Source of the DNA: Mucilaginibacter gossypii
Lineage (GTDB): Bacteria; Bacteroidota; Bacteroidia; Sphingobacteriales; Sphingobacteriaceae
Length of the DNA: 64,000 nucleotides
NCBI RefSeq assembly: GCF_900100945.1
Contig: NZ_FNCG01000010.1
Coordinates: forward strand, 1 to 64,000
Direction: 5' to 3'
Both the position numbers and the translations under genes were made by a program. Of this stretch, positions 26,895 through 36,250 are shown in pieces. The notes below the pieces were generated by a model that saw only the letters and a program-made list of their open reading frames with translations, ran no database searches and was not told the origin of the DNA. Each line of letters opens with the position of its first letter. The stretch's first letter is position 1.

Positions 26895-27617
26895 TCAACC
26901 TACCTGCCTTTCTTCGCTGATCAATATTTCTTCGGCCGGAACAAAATGCCCGTCCTGCCATTCCAGTTGCCAGCTACCTGTGTGCCCGTTACGTACTTTG
27001 AGTAAGTCCACCTGCCACCTCAAAAATCCTAACCCGGGCAACCCGTTCATATCGGCACTGGGTAAAGACCTGACCTGCCAACGTGCGGCACAAGCCGTAG
27101 AACTCAGTTTATCTTTGGTATTGCGTAAGACAAAACCTGTCACCCGGCTATTTTCGACAGCGAGTTGAAAACGCCTCGATTGCTTAAAATCCATTTCCCG
27201 CAGTTCGCAAACCACGGCGGTAAGCCCGGAACATTTCAGCGCCTCTTCCATCACCCAGAGCGTATCCTTGTCTTTATGTAAACTGATAAATATTACCTGG
27301 TGCGGGGCAATGCCGAAAGCTGCCAGCGCGGGCGCAAACAACCGTCTTTCCCTGCCGATCCATACACAAACACCGCTTTTTTGCATCAGCATGGACAAAA
27401 TACCGCTAACCAATCCACCTGAAGCTGCGGCCTGCTCACTATTGGCGCAAACCAGTTCATGTACGCTGTGCTGCGGGAAAACGCCGTTGGGGAAAGCTGT
27501 TTCTAAGGGGCCCAGGCCTAAAACGCCGCGCCTGCCTGCTTCGGGCGGTCTATAGCCTTCCAATTGCAAAATATCTTTTTGCAGCCTTTCGATCAGTTCT
27601 CTTTTCGCATCGGCCAT
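26895..27617 (-). CDS. imuA: ImuA, RecA-like accessory protein
   Basis: 240-residue RecA-fold protein, first gene of the mutagenesis operon. The start of the core (LGLGPLETAFPNGVFPQHSVHELV) and the strand order are RecA-like, but the P-loop is degenerate (ANSEQAAASGGLVSG, no GKT), as in other ImuA proteins. It lies 3 bases before imuB. Its promoter carries a palindrome between the -33 and -7 elements, suggesting damage-inducible repression. Confidence 0.92.
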   Translation of the reverse strand: MADAKRELIERLQKDILQLEGYRPPEAGRRGVLGLGPLETAFPNGVFPQHSVHELVCANSEQAAASGGLVSGILSMLMQKSGVCVWIGRERRLFAPALAAFGIAPHQVIFISLHKDKDTLWVMEEALKCSGLTAVVCELREMDFKQSRRFQLAVENSRVTGFVLRNTKDKLSSTACAARWQVRSLPSADMNGLPGLGFLRWQVDLLKVRNGHTGSWQLEWQDGHFVPAEEILISEERQVG

Positions 27618-27636
27618 GACATTAAATTTGGGACAG

Positions 27637-27669
27637 TAAAGTTATGCTAATATTTTTAGCATTTTACAA
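27637..27669 (-). promoter_or_regulatory. imuA promoter with internal palindrome (possible SOS box)
   Basis: On the minus strand TTG (27669-27667), a 22-base spacer and TAACTTTA (27644-27637) give a Bacteroidota-type promoter 20 bases before the imuA ATG. The palindrome ATGCTAA-N5-TTAGCAT (27644-27662) fills the spacer, an ideal repressor position. Confidence 0.5.
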
Positions 27670-27773
27670 TTTATTTTTACATTTGTTTTAATGAATGCCT
27701 GGTTTAAAAGCTTGCAGAAACGCATGAAAGTGAGATTTCAACGTTTTTGTATCATTTGATTGCTTATCTTACT

Positions 27774-27781
27774 TACATTTG
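27774..27781 (+). promoter_or_regulatory. -7 element of the large ATPase gene
   Basis: TACATTTG fits TAnnTTTG, 54 bases before the start codon. A TTG at 27747-27749 gives a slightly long spacer of 24 bases. Confidence 0.35.
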
Positions 27782-27835
27782 AAGTGACTGTTAGCTATCG
27801 ACTGTACGTCATATAGATTTAAACCTCATCTTTTA

Positions 27836-30800
27836 ATGAACGAAGTATTGACTCCCGCTAAACTTCAGCAGATTGTTGCTGATATTTTTAAGTATAATCA
27901 GGACAAAAACGAATATGACAGGATATCCGACAGGAATGTTCAGCAGCTTTTTGCAACGTCTTACCAAACAAGATATTTTCTTGAACTTATACAAAACGCA
28001 CGAGACGCGATCGTTGAAGGTGGTAAAGGCGCAGGTAAAGTCAAGACATGGGTAGCAAATGATACACTTTTTTTTGCCAATAATGGAGTCCCTTTTGATG
28101 AAAAGGGTGTGCAAAGTTTATGTTATCCGGCAGTTTCGCGGAAAGACTCAAAGGAATTTATCGGGCATAAAGGCATCGGCTTTAATGCAGTGCTGGAAAT
28201 AACTGACCGTCCGGAGGTGATCACAGAAGTTGGCACTTTCTATTTCAATGTTGAGGACGCAGCAGATGAACTGGTAAACTGGAAACCTATAGACATCGCC
28301 CTTTTCAGATTTCCAATGTTTCGGTCAGCTAGCATAAGTGACCTTTTTCCTGATTTGGCGGCACAGGGCTTTACTACCATTTTTGCTTTACCGCTAAATA
28401 ATGAGTTTAAAAACAGAATAGATCAAATTGAACAAAATGTTATCTCTGGTGCCGACCTCGTTTTCCTTGAATTTATCAAAGAGATAGACCTTTTTGATTC
28501 ATTTATCCATCTGAATGATGTAGGCGCTACGTTGCAGGTGATCGAAGATGAAGAACCGACCGAATACCACATTTACCAAGGTCAGGTGGTTATGTCAGAT
28601 GAAGACATAGCAACGTTTGCAGAAGAAGAGCAAACCATATTCAGAGACACCGACACGGTAGAATGCAAATTCTTACTTCAGGTCAATGATGATGGCCGCT
28701 TTGAGCCAAGACCGGATTCTAAATTACATTTGTACTATGCAATGAAATTTACAACTGGCTTTGCTTTCAGTATCCATAGTTTGTTTTCAGTCACATTAGA
28801 ACGAAAAGGATTGCATGAGACCAGTAAACTCAACAAAAAGCTATTTAAAGGCATCGCTGAATATTATTGTGGAATTTTTTTAACTGCAATCAAACAAGAC
28901 TTTCCCGATCAGGTATTAGAGGTCATGGCTTACGAACGCCATCCTAATAATAACTTAGGTGCATTTTATGATGAAATAAAAAAAAATCTGCGTCAGCAGG
29001 AACTTATCTACCATGGACCCTCAGCGAGGTTTTGCTGTCCCTCGGAAATATTGTTAGTCAGCAATAAAGAATACGAATTGTGCCGAGACGGTTTCCTTGG
29101 CGATTACTGTTTAATGGTTGTGCCAAGTAACTGGAAAATCAAAAAATGGTTGATTGATGAATGCGGAGTAAGCGAATTGACCAATGCTATCTTTGCCTCT
29201 AAGGTCGAAGAAAAATGCATTCAATATATCAACGAACCTGGATTTTTTCAATCAGTATATGATTATGCCATTACCAAACAAATTGACCTCTCGCGTAAAG
29301 CCATATTATTAACCCAGGGCAGCGGTTGCGTAACGGGAAATCAAACAGCTGTCTATTATCAGGATGGCACATCTCTCAAGGCACCGCAGGTATTAGAAGA
29401 TTCTGTGTCCTTTTTAAGTGATAGCATCAAATTAACAGGCGGCCCCGCTGAGCAAAATAAATTTCTTGGGGTAAAGAATTTCACTGCGCGAAACCTCATC
29501 GATATAGCACTTGATGTGCTGAAAAGAGTGCAAAAAGATGAGGTCGGCAGGCGTGTAATGATAGAATTAATCGAATTTTTGGTACAGTTCGACGAACTTC
29601 AGGAACGTGATCATACCGTAATTGCCCAATCGGTAGAGCTGCCGGTATATCATCTTCATTCTGGCCAACGGTCCTGGCGTTCCCCGGCATTCCTGCCCAT
29701 CTATTTTGAAGACTTTGATTTTGCGGAGGATTATGACCGTGATCTTTGGGCGCTCAATTGGGACGCATTTGATTTGGGCGATATGCCGAAAAATAAATGG
29801 CGTGAGTTATTTGAAGCGATCGGCATTTGGACTATACCGGGATTGACTTTAGTCGCAGAAACCGTTTTTGAAGATGAGACGGGAGCCATAATGACTGTGC
29901 AGCGGGACAGGGTTCTACACGTTCCGCAAAAGCTATCGCCTCGGTTTTCACAAATGCTCCTTGAAAATTGGGAGGTTTATAGAAACGAGATCGTACTCGA
30001 TCAAATAAATAAAGCGATTGTCGTCAATAACACCAGTTACGGACAGCCTTCCTACCGTTTTAAAAATTCTTCATTTTATCGAACACTTTGGGAACTGGAA
30101 TGGATATTTGCCAAATTGGGCGATACCCTTACGCCAAAATCGCCTTCAGACGTCATCTTTATGAATTCCAAGGAAAGCGGTAAGTTACAAAGCCGAATTT
30201 TTTATGATTACTTCCCGGTCTGTGAATTAAATGAGACGCTCTACAAAGAGGCGATCAGTGATCTGGAATTGATGCATTTAAATTATGAAGACAATGCAAA
30301 TTATATGCGCATACTGTGTTATTTCGCCGCGTCATACCCCGAGATAGCACAAGATGCAGACGGCACAAAATTTGAAAAGTGCTATAATCGCCTGCTTTAT
30401 CTTTTGACCGAATATTATCATTCGTTAAAAGGGCGCAGCTACGTTGGCGAGCTTAAGAAAATTCCGTTCTTATCCCGCCATATAACCACGCAGGAATACG
30501 CTTGGACACCTGGAGAAGATTGCATTCATATCAATGAAAAAATATTACTAGATGAACTATTGCTTCATGGGCTTACAGACAAACTAGCCCATCAATTTGC
30601 CTTTACAAAAAGGGACAAAAGAGATTGGGGGCGCTATGCAAAAGATATCGGTAAGCCATTGACAAAGCTGGTTACTTTTGCAATCAAAGGTGAAGGCGAA
30701 CCCAAACCCCTGATCGAGCTAACGCCGCATATTGCGTTGCTGACAGCTATTGTTGAAGATGATCTCGACGAAAGTTTCGATGATGGCACCCTGCTAATCA

Positions 30801-31867
30801 TGAAGGAAATGAATGTCTACGTTCATAAGCCACTGGAGATCGTATATACATTCGGCAACGGCGACCATGAAGCAGATATCAGACAAATCGTTTTTACAGA
30901 AGGTGAAGAAGAAGATACTGAAGTAGCCCTCAGCATCAATGCGCTGACGACCCACAGGGATTTAGCGATCGTATTACAGGATTTTTTTGAGCATTTTACG
31001 AATGAAGAATTAAAACGGATCAATCTGTTATTCGAACGTATTCTGAGGATACTTCACCGCAGGACAGAGGTAGAGCGATTTCTTTCTGAATGTAATATAG
31101 ATCAGACAAGATTGGATCATATTAGTGAAATATTAGCTCAGCCTTATTTTGTTGAACCTAACACCATTGCAGCCCCAGTCATGGTGAGCACCTCGCCGGT
31201 CACCGCCAAACCAAGAATCGTTACCAAAACAACCATAGTGCAGGAACCGGTGGAAATAACGGAGGTTGAACAGCAAGGTACCTTTCATGACTATACCAAT
31301 CTATTATCTCAGCACATTTCTAACCAAGCGGAGGAATTTCAACCGGCAATACCCAATCCAGCATCTAACTCAGCCCATACGATTTCTGGCGGTAGCTCCG
31401 GCGGATTCGGCGTATTCAAGCCGCGTCGGCGCCTTGCTGACGATCTCATGAAAGACGTGGGGATGTTCGCAGAACATCATATCTATCAGCGTTTGCAGCA
31501 AGGTGAAGTGAGCCTATTGCAAAAACTTGGTATTTCCGAAGCTGTTGCTGCTGCTGTTCACTGGTTTAATATACTTAAATTGGAAGACGACGATATAGAC
31601 GATCAGAGTATCGGACATGGACACGATTTTTATCATGCCGGTTTAGATCTCGCTCTGGAGATCAAAGGGATGATGGCTCAAACACCCTTTATAACTCTTA
31701 CGGGTCCAGAGTTGGAAAGTATGCGTTTGAGGAGAGGTAATTATCATTTAATCATCGTTAAAAACATCTTTGATCCGCCGAACATTAGGCCATTAGTTAT
31801 CAGTGACCCATGGGGAAAGATTATGGCTGGAGAACTTCGGTTCATGGACGCCAATCTCTATATATAG
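27836..31867 (+). CDS. GHKL (Hsp90/sacsin-like) ATPase with C-terminal DUF3883 nuclease-like domain
   Basis: 1343 residues. The N-terminus is a GHKL ATPase: N-box ELIQNARDA at 50-58, NNGVPF at 82-87, lid and G2 box GHKGIGF at 110-116, all key residues present. A long middle part (about 250-1150) is unassigned. The last 135 residues fit DUF3883: GMFAEHHIYQRL, then HGHDFYH and LALEIKG, with Asp and ExK (about 1264, 1275-1277) in the order of a PD-(D/E)xK-like site. This architecture is typical of anti-phage or DNA-surveillance proteins. Stand-alone gene between the imu operon and the tra operon, with its own promoter and a shared terminator. Confidence 0.8.
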   Translation: MNEVLTPAKLQQIVADIFKYNQDKNEYDRISDRNVQQLFATSYQTRYFLELIQNARDAIVEGGKGAGKVKTWVANDTLFFANNGVPFDEKGVQSLCYPAVSRKDSKEFIGHKGIGFNAVLEITDRPEVITEVGTFYFNVEDAADELVNWKPIDIALFRFPMFRSASISDLFPDLAAQGFTTIFALPLNNEFKNRIDQIEQNVISGADLVFLEFIKEIDLFDSFIHLNDVGATLQVIEDEEPTEYHIYQGQVVMSDEDIATFAEEEQTIFRDTDTVECKFLLQVNDDGRFEPRPDSKLHLYYAMKFTTGFAFSIHSLFSVTLERKGLHETSKLNKKLFKGIAEYYCGIFLTAIKQDFPDQVLEVMAYERHPNNNLGAFYDEIKKNLRQQELIYHGPSARFCCPSEILLVSNKEYELCRDGFLGDYCLMVVPSNWKIKKWLIDECGVSELTNAIFASKVEEKCIQYINEPGFFQSVYDYAITKQIDLSRKAILLTQGSGCVTGNQTAVYYQDGTSLKAPQVLEDSVSFLSDSIKLTGGPAEQNKFLGVKNFTARNLIDIALDVLKRVQKDEVGRRVMIELIEFLVQFDELQERDHTVIAQSVELPVYHLHSGQRSWRSPAFLPIYFEDFDFAEDYDRDLWALNWDAFDLGDMPKNKWRELFEAIGIWTIPGLTLVAETVFEDETGAIMTVQRDRVLHVPQKLSPRFSQMLLENWEVYRNEIVLDQINKAIVVNNTSYGQPSYRFKNSSFYRTLWELEWIFAKLGDTLTPKSPSDVIFMNSKESGKLQSRIFYDYFPVCELNETLYKEAISDLELMHLNYEDNANYMRILCYFAASYPEIAQDADGTKFEKCYNRLLYLLTEYYHSLKGRSYVGELKKIPFLSRHITTQEYAWTPGEDCIHINEKILLDELLLHGLTDKLAHQFAFTKRDKRDWGRYAKDIGKPLTKLVTFAIKGEGEPKPLIELTPHIALLTAIVEDDLDESFDDGTLLIMKEMNVYVHKPLEIVYTFGNGDHEADIRQIVFTEGEEEDTEVALSINALTTHRDLAIVLQDFFEHFTNEELKRINLLFERILRILHRRTEVERFLSECNIDQTRLDHISEILAQPYFVEPNTIAAPVMVSTSPVTAKPRIVTKTTIVQEPVEITEVEQQGTFHDYTNLLSQHISNQAEEFQPAIPNPASNSAHTISGGSSGGFGVFKPRRRLADDLMKDVGMFAEHHIYQRLQQGEVSLLQKLGISEAVAAAVHWFNILKLEDDDIDDQSIGHGHDFYHAGLDLALEIKGMMAQTPFITLTGPELESMRLRRGNYHLIIVKNIFDPPNIRPLVISDPWGKIMAGELRFMDANLYI

Positions 31868-31880
31868 GCAGTTGTTGAAA

Positions 31881-31906
31881 AGCCCCGGGCGCTTACAACC
31901 GGGGCT
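31881..31906. terminator. Bidirectional terminator between ATPase and tra operon
   Basis: AGCCCCGG pairs with CCGGGGCT around a 10-base loop, with A-rich and T-containing edges, in the 46 bases between two converging stops. Confidence 0.7.
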
Positions 31907-31913
31907 CTTTGCA

Positions 31914-33158
31914 TTAAACTTTAACTCCTTTGTTCTTTCGCGGCTTTTTTGCGGGCGCAGCCTCCTGTTTCTGCGCTTGTTGCTGGCCTTGGTTTGTATC
32001 GTTCTTTAACTCTGGCTTTTTGTAATGCTCCAGTTGCTGGGCTTCCCCTTTCCAGTTCGTCAGGTTCACCCGGTGTTCGGCCGGATTGGCTTCTAAATAC
32101 AATTTTACTTCCTTGCCATCCTTCATCGCGGTCACCTGGTGGCGATTGCCTTTTTCCAATGACTTCATCAGCTTTTCACGGGCACCTTCTTCATCAATGC
32201 CGACGATAGCTAATTTATCGATGGCGCGTTCAGGTTTATAATTCCAGCCTTCGGTAAATGGCCGTAACTTAAAATTGCCGTTCTCTGTTTTGTTTTCTTT
32301 GTCGATGATGATCCAGGCGTTGTATTTTTCCCCTTCGAGGTTCTCCAACTGCTTGTGAACCGCCCGTCCTTCCATCAGGTTATAAGCTTCTTTAGCAGTA
32401 ATACCGCCGCCTTTATTGATATAAAAGGTTTGCTGCATCTCTTTGTCTCTTAAGGCGGCGTCGTACTTATTGAAAAAATACATGTCATTTTGGTCTCCTG
32501 CCTTATAGTGCAGGGTATAATCAACGTTCTGCTTATTGTATTCCTGGTCAGTGGTCAGGGTAAATTCCTTTTTACCCGATTTGATGTTTTTTTCCAGTTC
32601 CTGGTTGAGTTTCTCGCCAAACCCCAGGTTCAGCAACTGCTTTTGCAGGTAATTCAGATTTTCTGTGTTCATATGTTCTTGATTTAAAAAGTTTGATAAA
32701 TTGTTATTTGGTATCAGGAAGGCCTGCGCCTTTTTTTGATCAAAATAATCCGGCATGTCGTCGGCTATGAACGGACCTTCAAAGCCTTTTTGAAGCACCT
32801 GTCTCACCAGGTCCCTTGAAATTTCAGGGCTGAAAATGGCATAGAAATATTTATCCGTTCCCGGCTCGTAGATTGCCGCGTCAAGGTGATCAAACAGCAA
32901 AGGTCCGTACGTGTCACACCGCTGAATATCCAGTGAGTAGTTCAGCACCAGGGGGCCGATGTGCTCCTGATGCGGCAGCTTGAAATCATCGGTGCCGTTT
33001 AAAATGCGGTTGCGTAGACGATCGGCTATTTCCGGTTCAACATACCCCAGGCCGGCCAGTTGCGTTTTCAGTTCAAAAAAATTAATAGCCGCTCGCATAT
33101 CATATTCGTCGAAGTAGTCGGTCTCCCTCGGGTCCATATTCAGTTCGTCCTCTTCCAT
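31914..33158 (-). CDS. DUF3945-type protein at the end of the tra operon
   Basis: 414-residue hydrophilic protein without signal peptide. The C-terminal part (about 330-370) has the DUF3945 pattern HQVTAMKDGKEVKLYLEANP followed by NLTNWKGE, and it ends in a Gln/Lys-rich disordered tail. The middle has repeated YxxNKYDAAL-like segments. Proteins with this domain are common on Bacteroidota mobile elements; their job is unknown. Its start overlaps the TraM stop by one base, so it is co-transcribed with tra genes and occupies the place where traN is expected. Confidence 0.7.
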   Translation of the reverse strand: MEEDELNMDPRETDYFDEYDMRAAINFFELKTQLAGLGYVEPEIADRLRNRILNGTDDFKLPHQEHIGPLVLNYSLDIQRCDTYGPLLFDHLDAAIYEPGTDKYFYAIFSPEISRDLVRQVLQKGFEGPFIADDMPDYFDQKKAQAFLIPNNNLSNFLNQEHMNTENLNYLQKQLLNLGFGEKLNQELEKNIKSGKKEFTLTTDQEYNKQNVDYTLHYKAGDQNDMYFFNKYDAALRDKEMQQTFYINKGGGITAKEAYNLMEGRAVHKQLENLEGEKYNAWIIIDKENKTENGNFKLRPFTEGWNYKPERAIDKLAIVGIDEEGAREKLMKSLEKGNRHQVTAMKDGKEVKLYLEANPAEHRVNLTNWKGEAQQLEHYKKPELKNDTNQGQQQAQKQEAAPAKKPRKNKGVKV

Positions 33159-34192
33159 TAGTTCTTCCTCCCGTTATCCCGTAACAGCACCGGGTATTCA
33201 TTACTCAGTTTCACTTTGATCTTCCTGATCTTCTTGCTGAACAGACCCTTCGCGGCATTAACGCCTCCGGCTGCAGCCTGCGCACCCAATGATTGGTCCA
33301 TGGTCAGAAACTGCATACTTTGTAAGGCTTCGTCAGCACCACCGCTTGCAGCACCGGATAATTCCGCTTCAGGTGCGGGTATGCCGGGCATACCGTCTAA
33401 ACTGAAAACCGTCAGGTCAACCGGAATGATCTGCTTATCCAGCCTTATATTTTGTATCGTCAACAGCAGGCGCTGGTTGGTAACCTGGCAAACGCCGAAC
33501 AGTTGCTGGCCTTTTTGCAATAATTGGTTTTTGATGGTTACCGTATCGGTCAACTTCAACCGGACGGCTGCGCCGTCCGCTACTTTCTGTTTGCCATCGA
33601 CGATAGCCGGTATGGCCCGGAACGGTGTAATGGCCTCTTTTTTGGGTGCCGGTGTTTTGACCGATGCAGGGTTTTGAATAGCCTGTATCTTATCCAGCAT
33701 GTTGTTTAACTGTCGCATTTCCGGGTCGGGTGCGTTGTTCCCGCCATTCATATTGCGCATCATTTTTTTAAGCTGCTTTACCTGCTGCGGCTCCGGCTCG
33801 TCATAACCGGCAGGCTGTTGGCGTACTTCCTGCGGCTGGCTTAGTTGTTTATTTAACTGTGCCAGTTTTACCTGTATCTTTTTTGCCTGGTCATCGGGCG
33901 TGGCAATAGAATCGGTTTTTTGTGCTGATGTTTTGTCCAGTCCCATCGACTTTAAAAAAGCGGGGTTTACACCATCCTGCGTGGAATCATGTTGGGCAGC
34001 CTGGTAAACAGCCATTTTACCGGTGCTGGCTTTATCGTTGAACTGTGCTTCCGGGAGGTCGGTGTCCAGGCCTTTATTTTTGGTAATGGGTTTGCTGCCG
34101 GCTTTTCCGCCGCCCAGAGCCCAAAAGGCCATCGTCAGGAACGGAATGATCAGTAGCGGTAAAACCATCAGGAATTTTCGTTGCTTTTCCAT
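33158..34192 (-). CDS. traM: Conjugative transposon protein TraM (VirB10-like)
   Basis: 344 residues. One N-terminal membrane helix (LMVLPLLIIPFLTMAFWAL, about 8-26), then a long Gln/Pro-rich periplasmic linker (about 40-190) and a compact C-terminal domain (AIVDGKQKVADGAAVRLKL onward), the layout of TraM/VirB10 scaffold proteins that span inner and outer membranes. It follows traL by two bases. Its usual VirB9-like partner TraN is not next to it. Confidence 0.9.
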   Translation of the reverse strand: MEKQRKFLMVLPLLIIPFLTMAFWALGGGKAGSKPITKNKGLDTDLPEAQFNDKASTGKMAVYQAAQHDSTQDGVNPAFLKSMGLDKTSAQKTDSIATPDDQAKKIQVKLAQLNKQLSQPQEVRQQPAGYDEPEPQQVKQLKKMMRNMNGGNNAPDPEMRQLNNMLDKIQAIQNPASVKTPAPKKEAITPFRAIPAIVDGKQKVADGAAVRLKLTDTVTIKNQLLQKGQQLFGVCQVTNQRLLLTIQNIRLDKQIIPVDLTVFSLDGMPGIPAPEAELSGAASGGADEALQSMQFLTMDQSLGAQAAAGGVNAAKGLFSKKIRKIKVKLSNEYPVLLRDNGRKN

Positions 34193-34193
34193 A

Positions 34194-34421
34194 TCAGTGT
34201 TTTTTAAGGGTTAATGAATCGTTGAATTGCGGCCCGGAGGGTTTGCCGATATGCTGTGGTATACTGTTCGTATATACCTTGGTGTCAAAACCGATATAAT
34301 GAATACTCAGCCATAACAGCCCGAGGAACAGGAGGCAAAATGCAAAGTAGTAATACACCTGCCTGGCTTCATCGAGGTTATTATACCAGCAACTGAAACG
34401 GTCAATAATGTTTCGTATCAT
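34194..34421 (-). CDS. TraL-like small membrane protein
   Basis: 75 residues with one membrane helix (YYYFAFCLLFLGLLWLSIHYI, about 24-44). Short transmembrane proteins at this exact place between traK and traM are called TraL in Bacteroides conjugative transposons. Overlaps the traK stop by 4 bases. The call rests on position and topology more than on sequence. Confidence 0.65.
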   Translation of the reverse strand: MIRNIIDRFSCWYNNLDEARQVYYYFAFCLLFLGLLWLSIHYIGFDTKVYTNSIPQHIGKPSGPQFNDSLTLKKH

Positions 34422-35044
34422 GGCTGGTTATTGATGGTGGTGTCACGGTTAGCCAGGGTTTCCCAATGCTCGATAAGGAACCCGTGCGGATTGTTGTCTG
34501 AACGGCTGACATTACGGAGGTAACCTTGCGTAACCAGCAGTTTATTGATCGTCGACGTCGCTCGGATCAGCTTTTCCGTCGCGAAGCATTTGAACGCATA
34601 CGGATAGCTGTTCATGTTCAACTGGATGCTGTCGACCGCTATGGTCTGGCTGATGTTCCCGGAGATCAGGTTATTGTAATAGCTTTTCTCCTTCAGGTCA
34701 TCGTACTGGTTGCGTGCGCTTTCATCGGCCAGGTATAACGCTTTGCTGATATTGCTTTCAATGACCTTCTCGTCGGGGTCAAGCGTAAAAAAATAGTGAT
34801 GAAACATTTTAATATGGTCCCGCGCTTCGACGGGGATGTTATCTTTCCGGTCGGCTGCAATTGCTTCCAGCGCTTTGCCGTTGGCTAACACGTAAATATG
34901 CGCGGATGCTCTCTGATAGGCCGCAAAGGCAAAATAAATAGCCGCAACGGAGATAATGGCACTGGTTAAAATGACCAGCGCGACAATGCGCTTATTCTGC
35001 TGGAAGGCCGTTTCGATATTTCTGAGGTGTGTGAACATGATCAT
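34418..35044 (-). CDS. traK: Conjugative transposon protein TraK (VirB8-like)
   Basis: 208 residues: a short cytoplasmic start (MFTHLRNIETAFQQNKRI), one membrane helix (ALVILTSAIISVAAIYFAFA, about 22-41), then a periplasmic domain with RDHIKMFHHYFFTLDPDE, a conserved TraK block. It corresponds to VirB8, which nucleates the channel. Overlaps TraJ by four bases. Confidence 0.9.
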   Translation of the reverse strand: MIMFTHLRNIETAFQQNKRIVALVILTSAIISVAAIYFAFAAYQRASAHIYVLANGKALEAIAADRKDNIPVEARDHIKMFHHYFFTLDPDEKVIESNISKALYLADESARNQYDDLKEKSYYNNLISGNISQTIAVDSIQLNMNSYPYAFKCFATEKLIRATSTINKLLVTQGYLRNVSRSDNNPHGFLIEHWETLANRDTTINNQP

Positions 35045-36240
35045 TGTTTTTTAGGATTACCATTTAGTTTTTCCGCCTGGGCATTATTTGAACCCGCCGA
35101 ATGGTAGCCTTCGGCGATATACCCGGGCGTGTTGATGATGTTTTTAAAACCCTCGGCCATGCGGCCGCCCGCAGCCGCACCGACGGTTGACGTTACCGAA
35201 CTGACGCCGCCCATGGTCAGATTGGTGACCTTGTTTAATAAACCGTTGCCACCACCGGGATTGATGATATAACCGGCAACCGCGGGCACCGTAAAATAGC
35301 CGACGATGCCGATGAGTAGAAAAATGAGGTAGGCTGTATCGGTGGAACTGAAGAACGTATCGCCCGCGCTTTGTACCTGCTGGATATCCAGCCTCAGCAT
35401 ATTTTCCTGTACTTTCCCGATAATGCTGCCGAAAATATTGGCGACAGGTAACCACAGAAAGACATTCAGGTATTTAGCCAGCCAGGTCGTCAGCGTATGC
35501 TGGAAACCATCAAAGACGGAAAGGCCGAATACTAACGGGCCAAGTATGGCTAGTACCACGAGGTAAAAGGTCCGGATGGTATTGATACATAAGGCCGCGG
35601 CTTCATAAACTACCTGTAGCACTTCCGACATCCATTGTTTCACGCTGTTGCGGAACTTATAGCTGGCTTTGTCCATGGCGAATTTGACATCGTTACCGAG
35701 GCTCGAGAGCATCTTATCATCTTTTCCTTCGGGATCATCGGGATGAGTATATTTATACCATTTATCACGGTCACCTTCACCGCTATCACCGACATATATC
35801 TGCCAGGTATTTGTTTTCTCGATAGCTGCCTCTTTCTGGGCCAGCAGTTTGGCAATAGCGGCATCTGAATTTCGGACCATGCCGCCGGTGACGGTAACGA
35901 CCGGGTTCATCACACCGTTGATCACCGCGATCACGGTGGGGAATAACAGGATCGCCATTCCTAACCCGAATGGCCGCATCAGCGGGTAAAAGTCGACGGC
36001 CTCAGCATTGGCCAGGTGCCGCCAGACCCTTGCGGCGATATACCAAAGCGCACCGAAGGCGGCGATGCCGCGGGCCACGCCGATCAGTTGGCTGCACATC
36101 GGGAGCATTTCGGAATAAACGTTATCCAGAACACTTTGCAGGCCGTGAATGTCATCTACCAGCCCGTCGGCCCTGGAAAATAAGGGAATGAATATCCCCG
36201 TCAGCGCCAGTATGGCGCTTAATAATAGCTTCTTTTTCAT
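35041..36240 (-). CDS. traJ: Conjugative transposon protein TraJ (VirB6-like)
   Basis: 399-residue polytopic membrane protein with a signal-like start (MKKKLLLSAILALTGIFIPL) and several later hydrophobic stretches (GIAAFGALWYIAARVW; TIRTFYLVVLAILGPLVFGL; AYLIFLLIGIVGYFTVPAVA). Gly-rich C-terminal tail. It would form part of the inner-membrane channel. Follows the TraI-like genes and precedes TraK in the standard tra order. Confidence 0.9.
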   Translation of the reverse strand: MKKKLLLSAILALTGIFIPLFSRADGLVDDIHGLQSVLDNVYSEMLPMCSQLIGVARGIAAFGALWYIAARVWRHLANAEAVDFYPLMRPFGLGMAILLFPTVIAVINGVMNPVVTVTGGMVRNSDAAIAKLLAQKEAAIEKTNTWQIYVGDSGEGDRDKWYKYTHPDDPEGKDDKMLSSLGNDVKFAMDKASYKFRNSVKQWMSEVLQVVYEAAALCINTIRTFYLVVLAILGPLVFGLSVFDGFQHTLTTWLAKYLNVFLWLPVANIFGSIIGKVQENMLRLDIQQVQSAGDTFFSSTDTAYLIFLLIGIVGYFTVPAVAGYIINPGGGNGLLNKVTNLTMGGVSSVTSTVGAAAGGRMAEGFKNIINTPGYIAEGYHSAGSNNAQAEKLNGNPKKQ

Positions 36241-36250
36241 AAAGTTCGAT

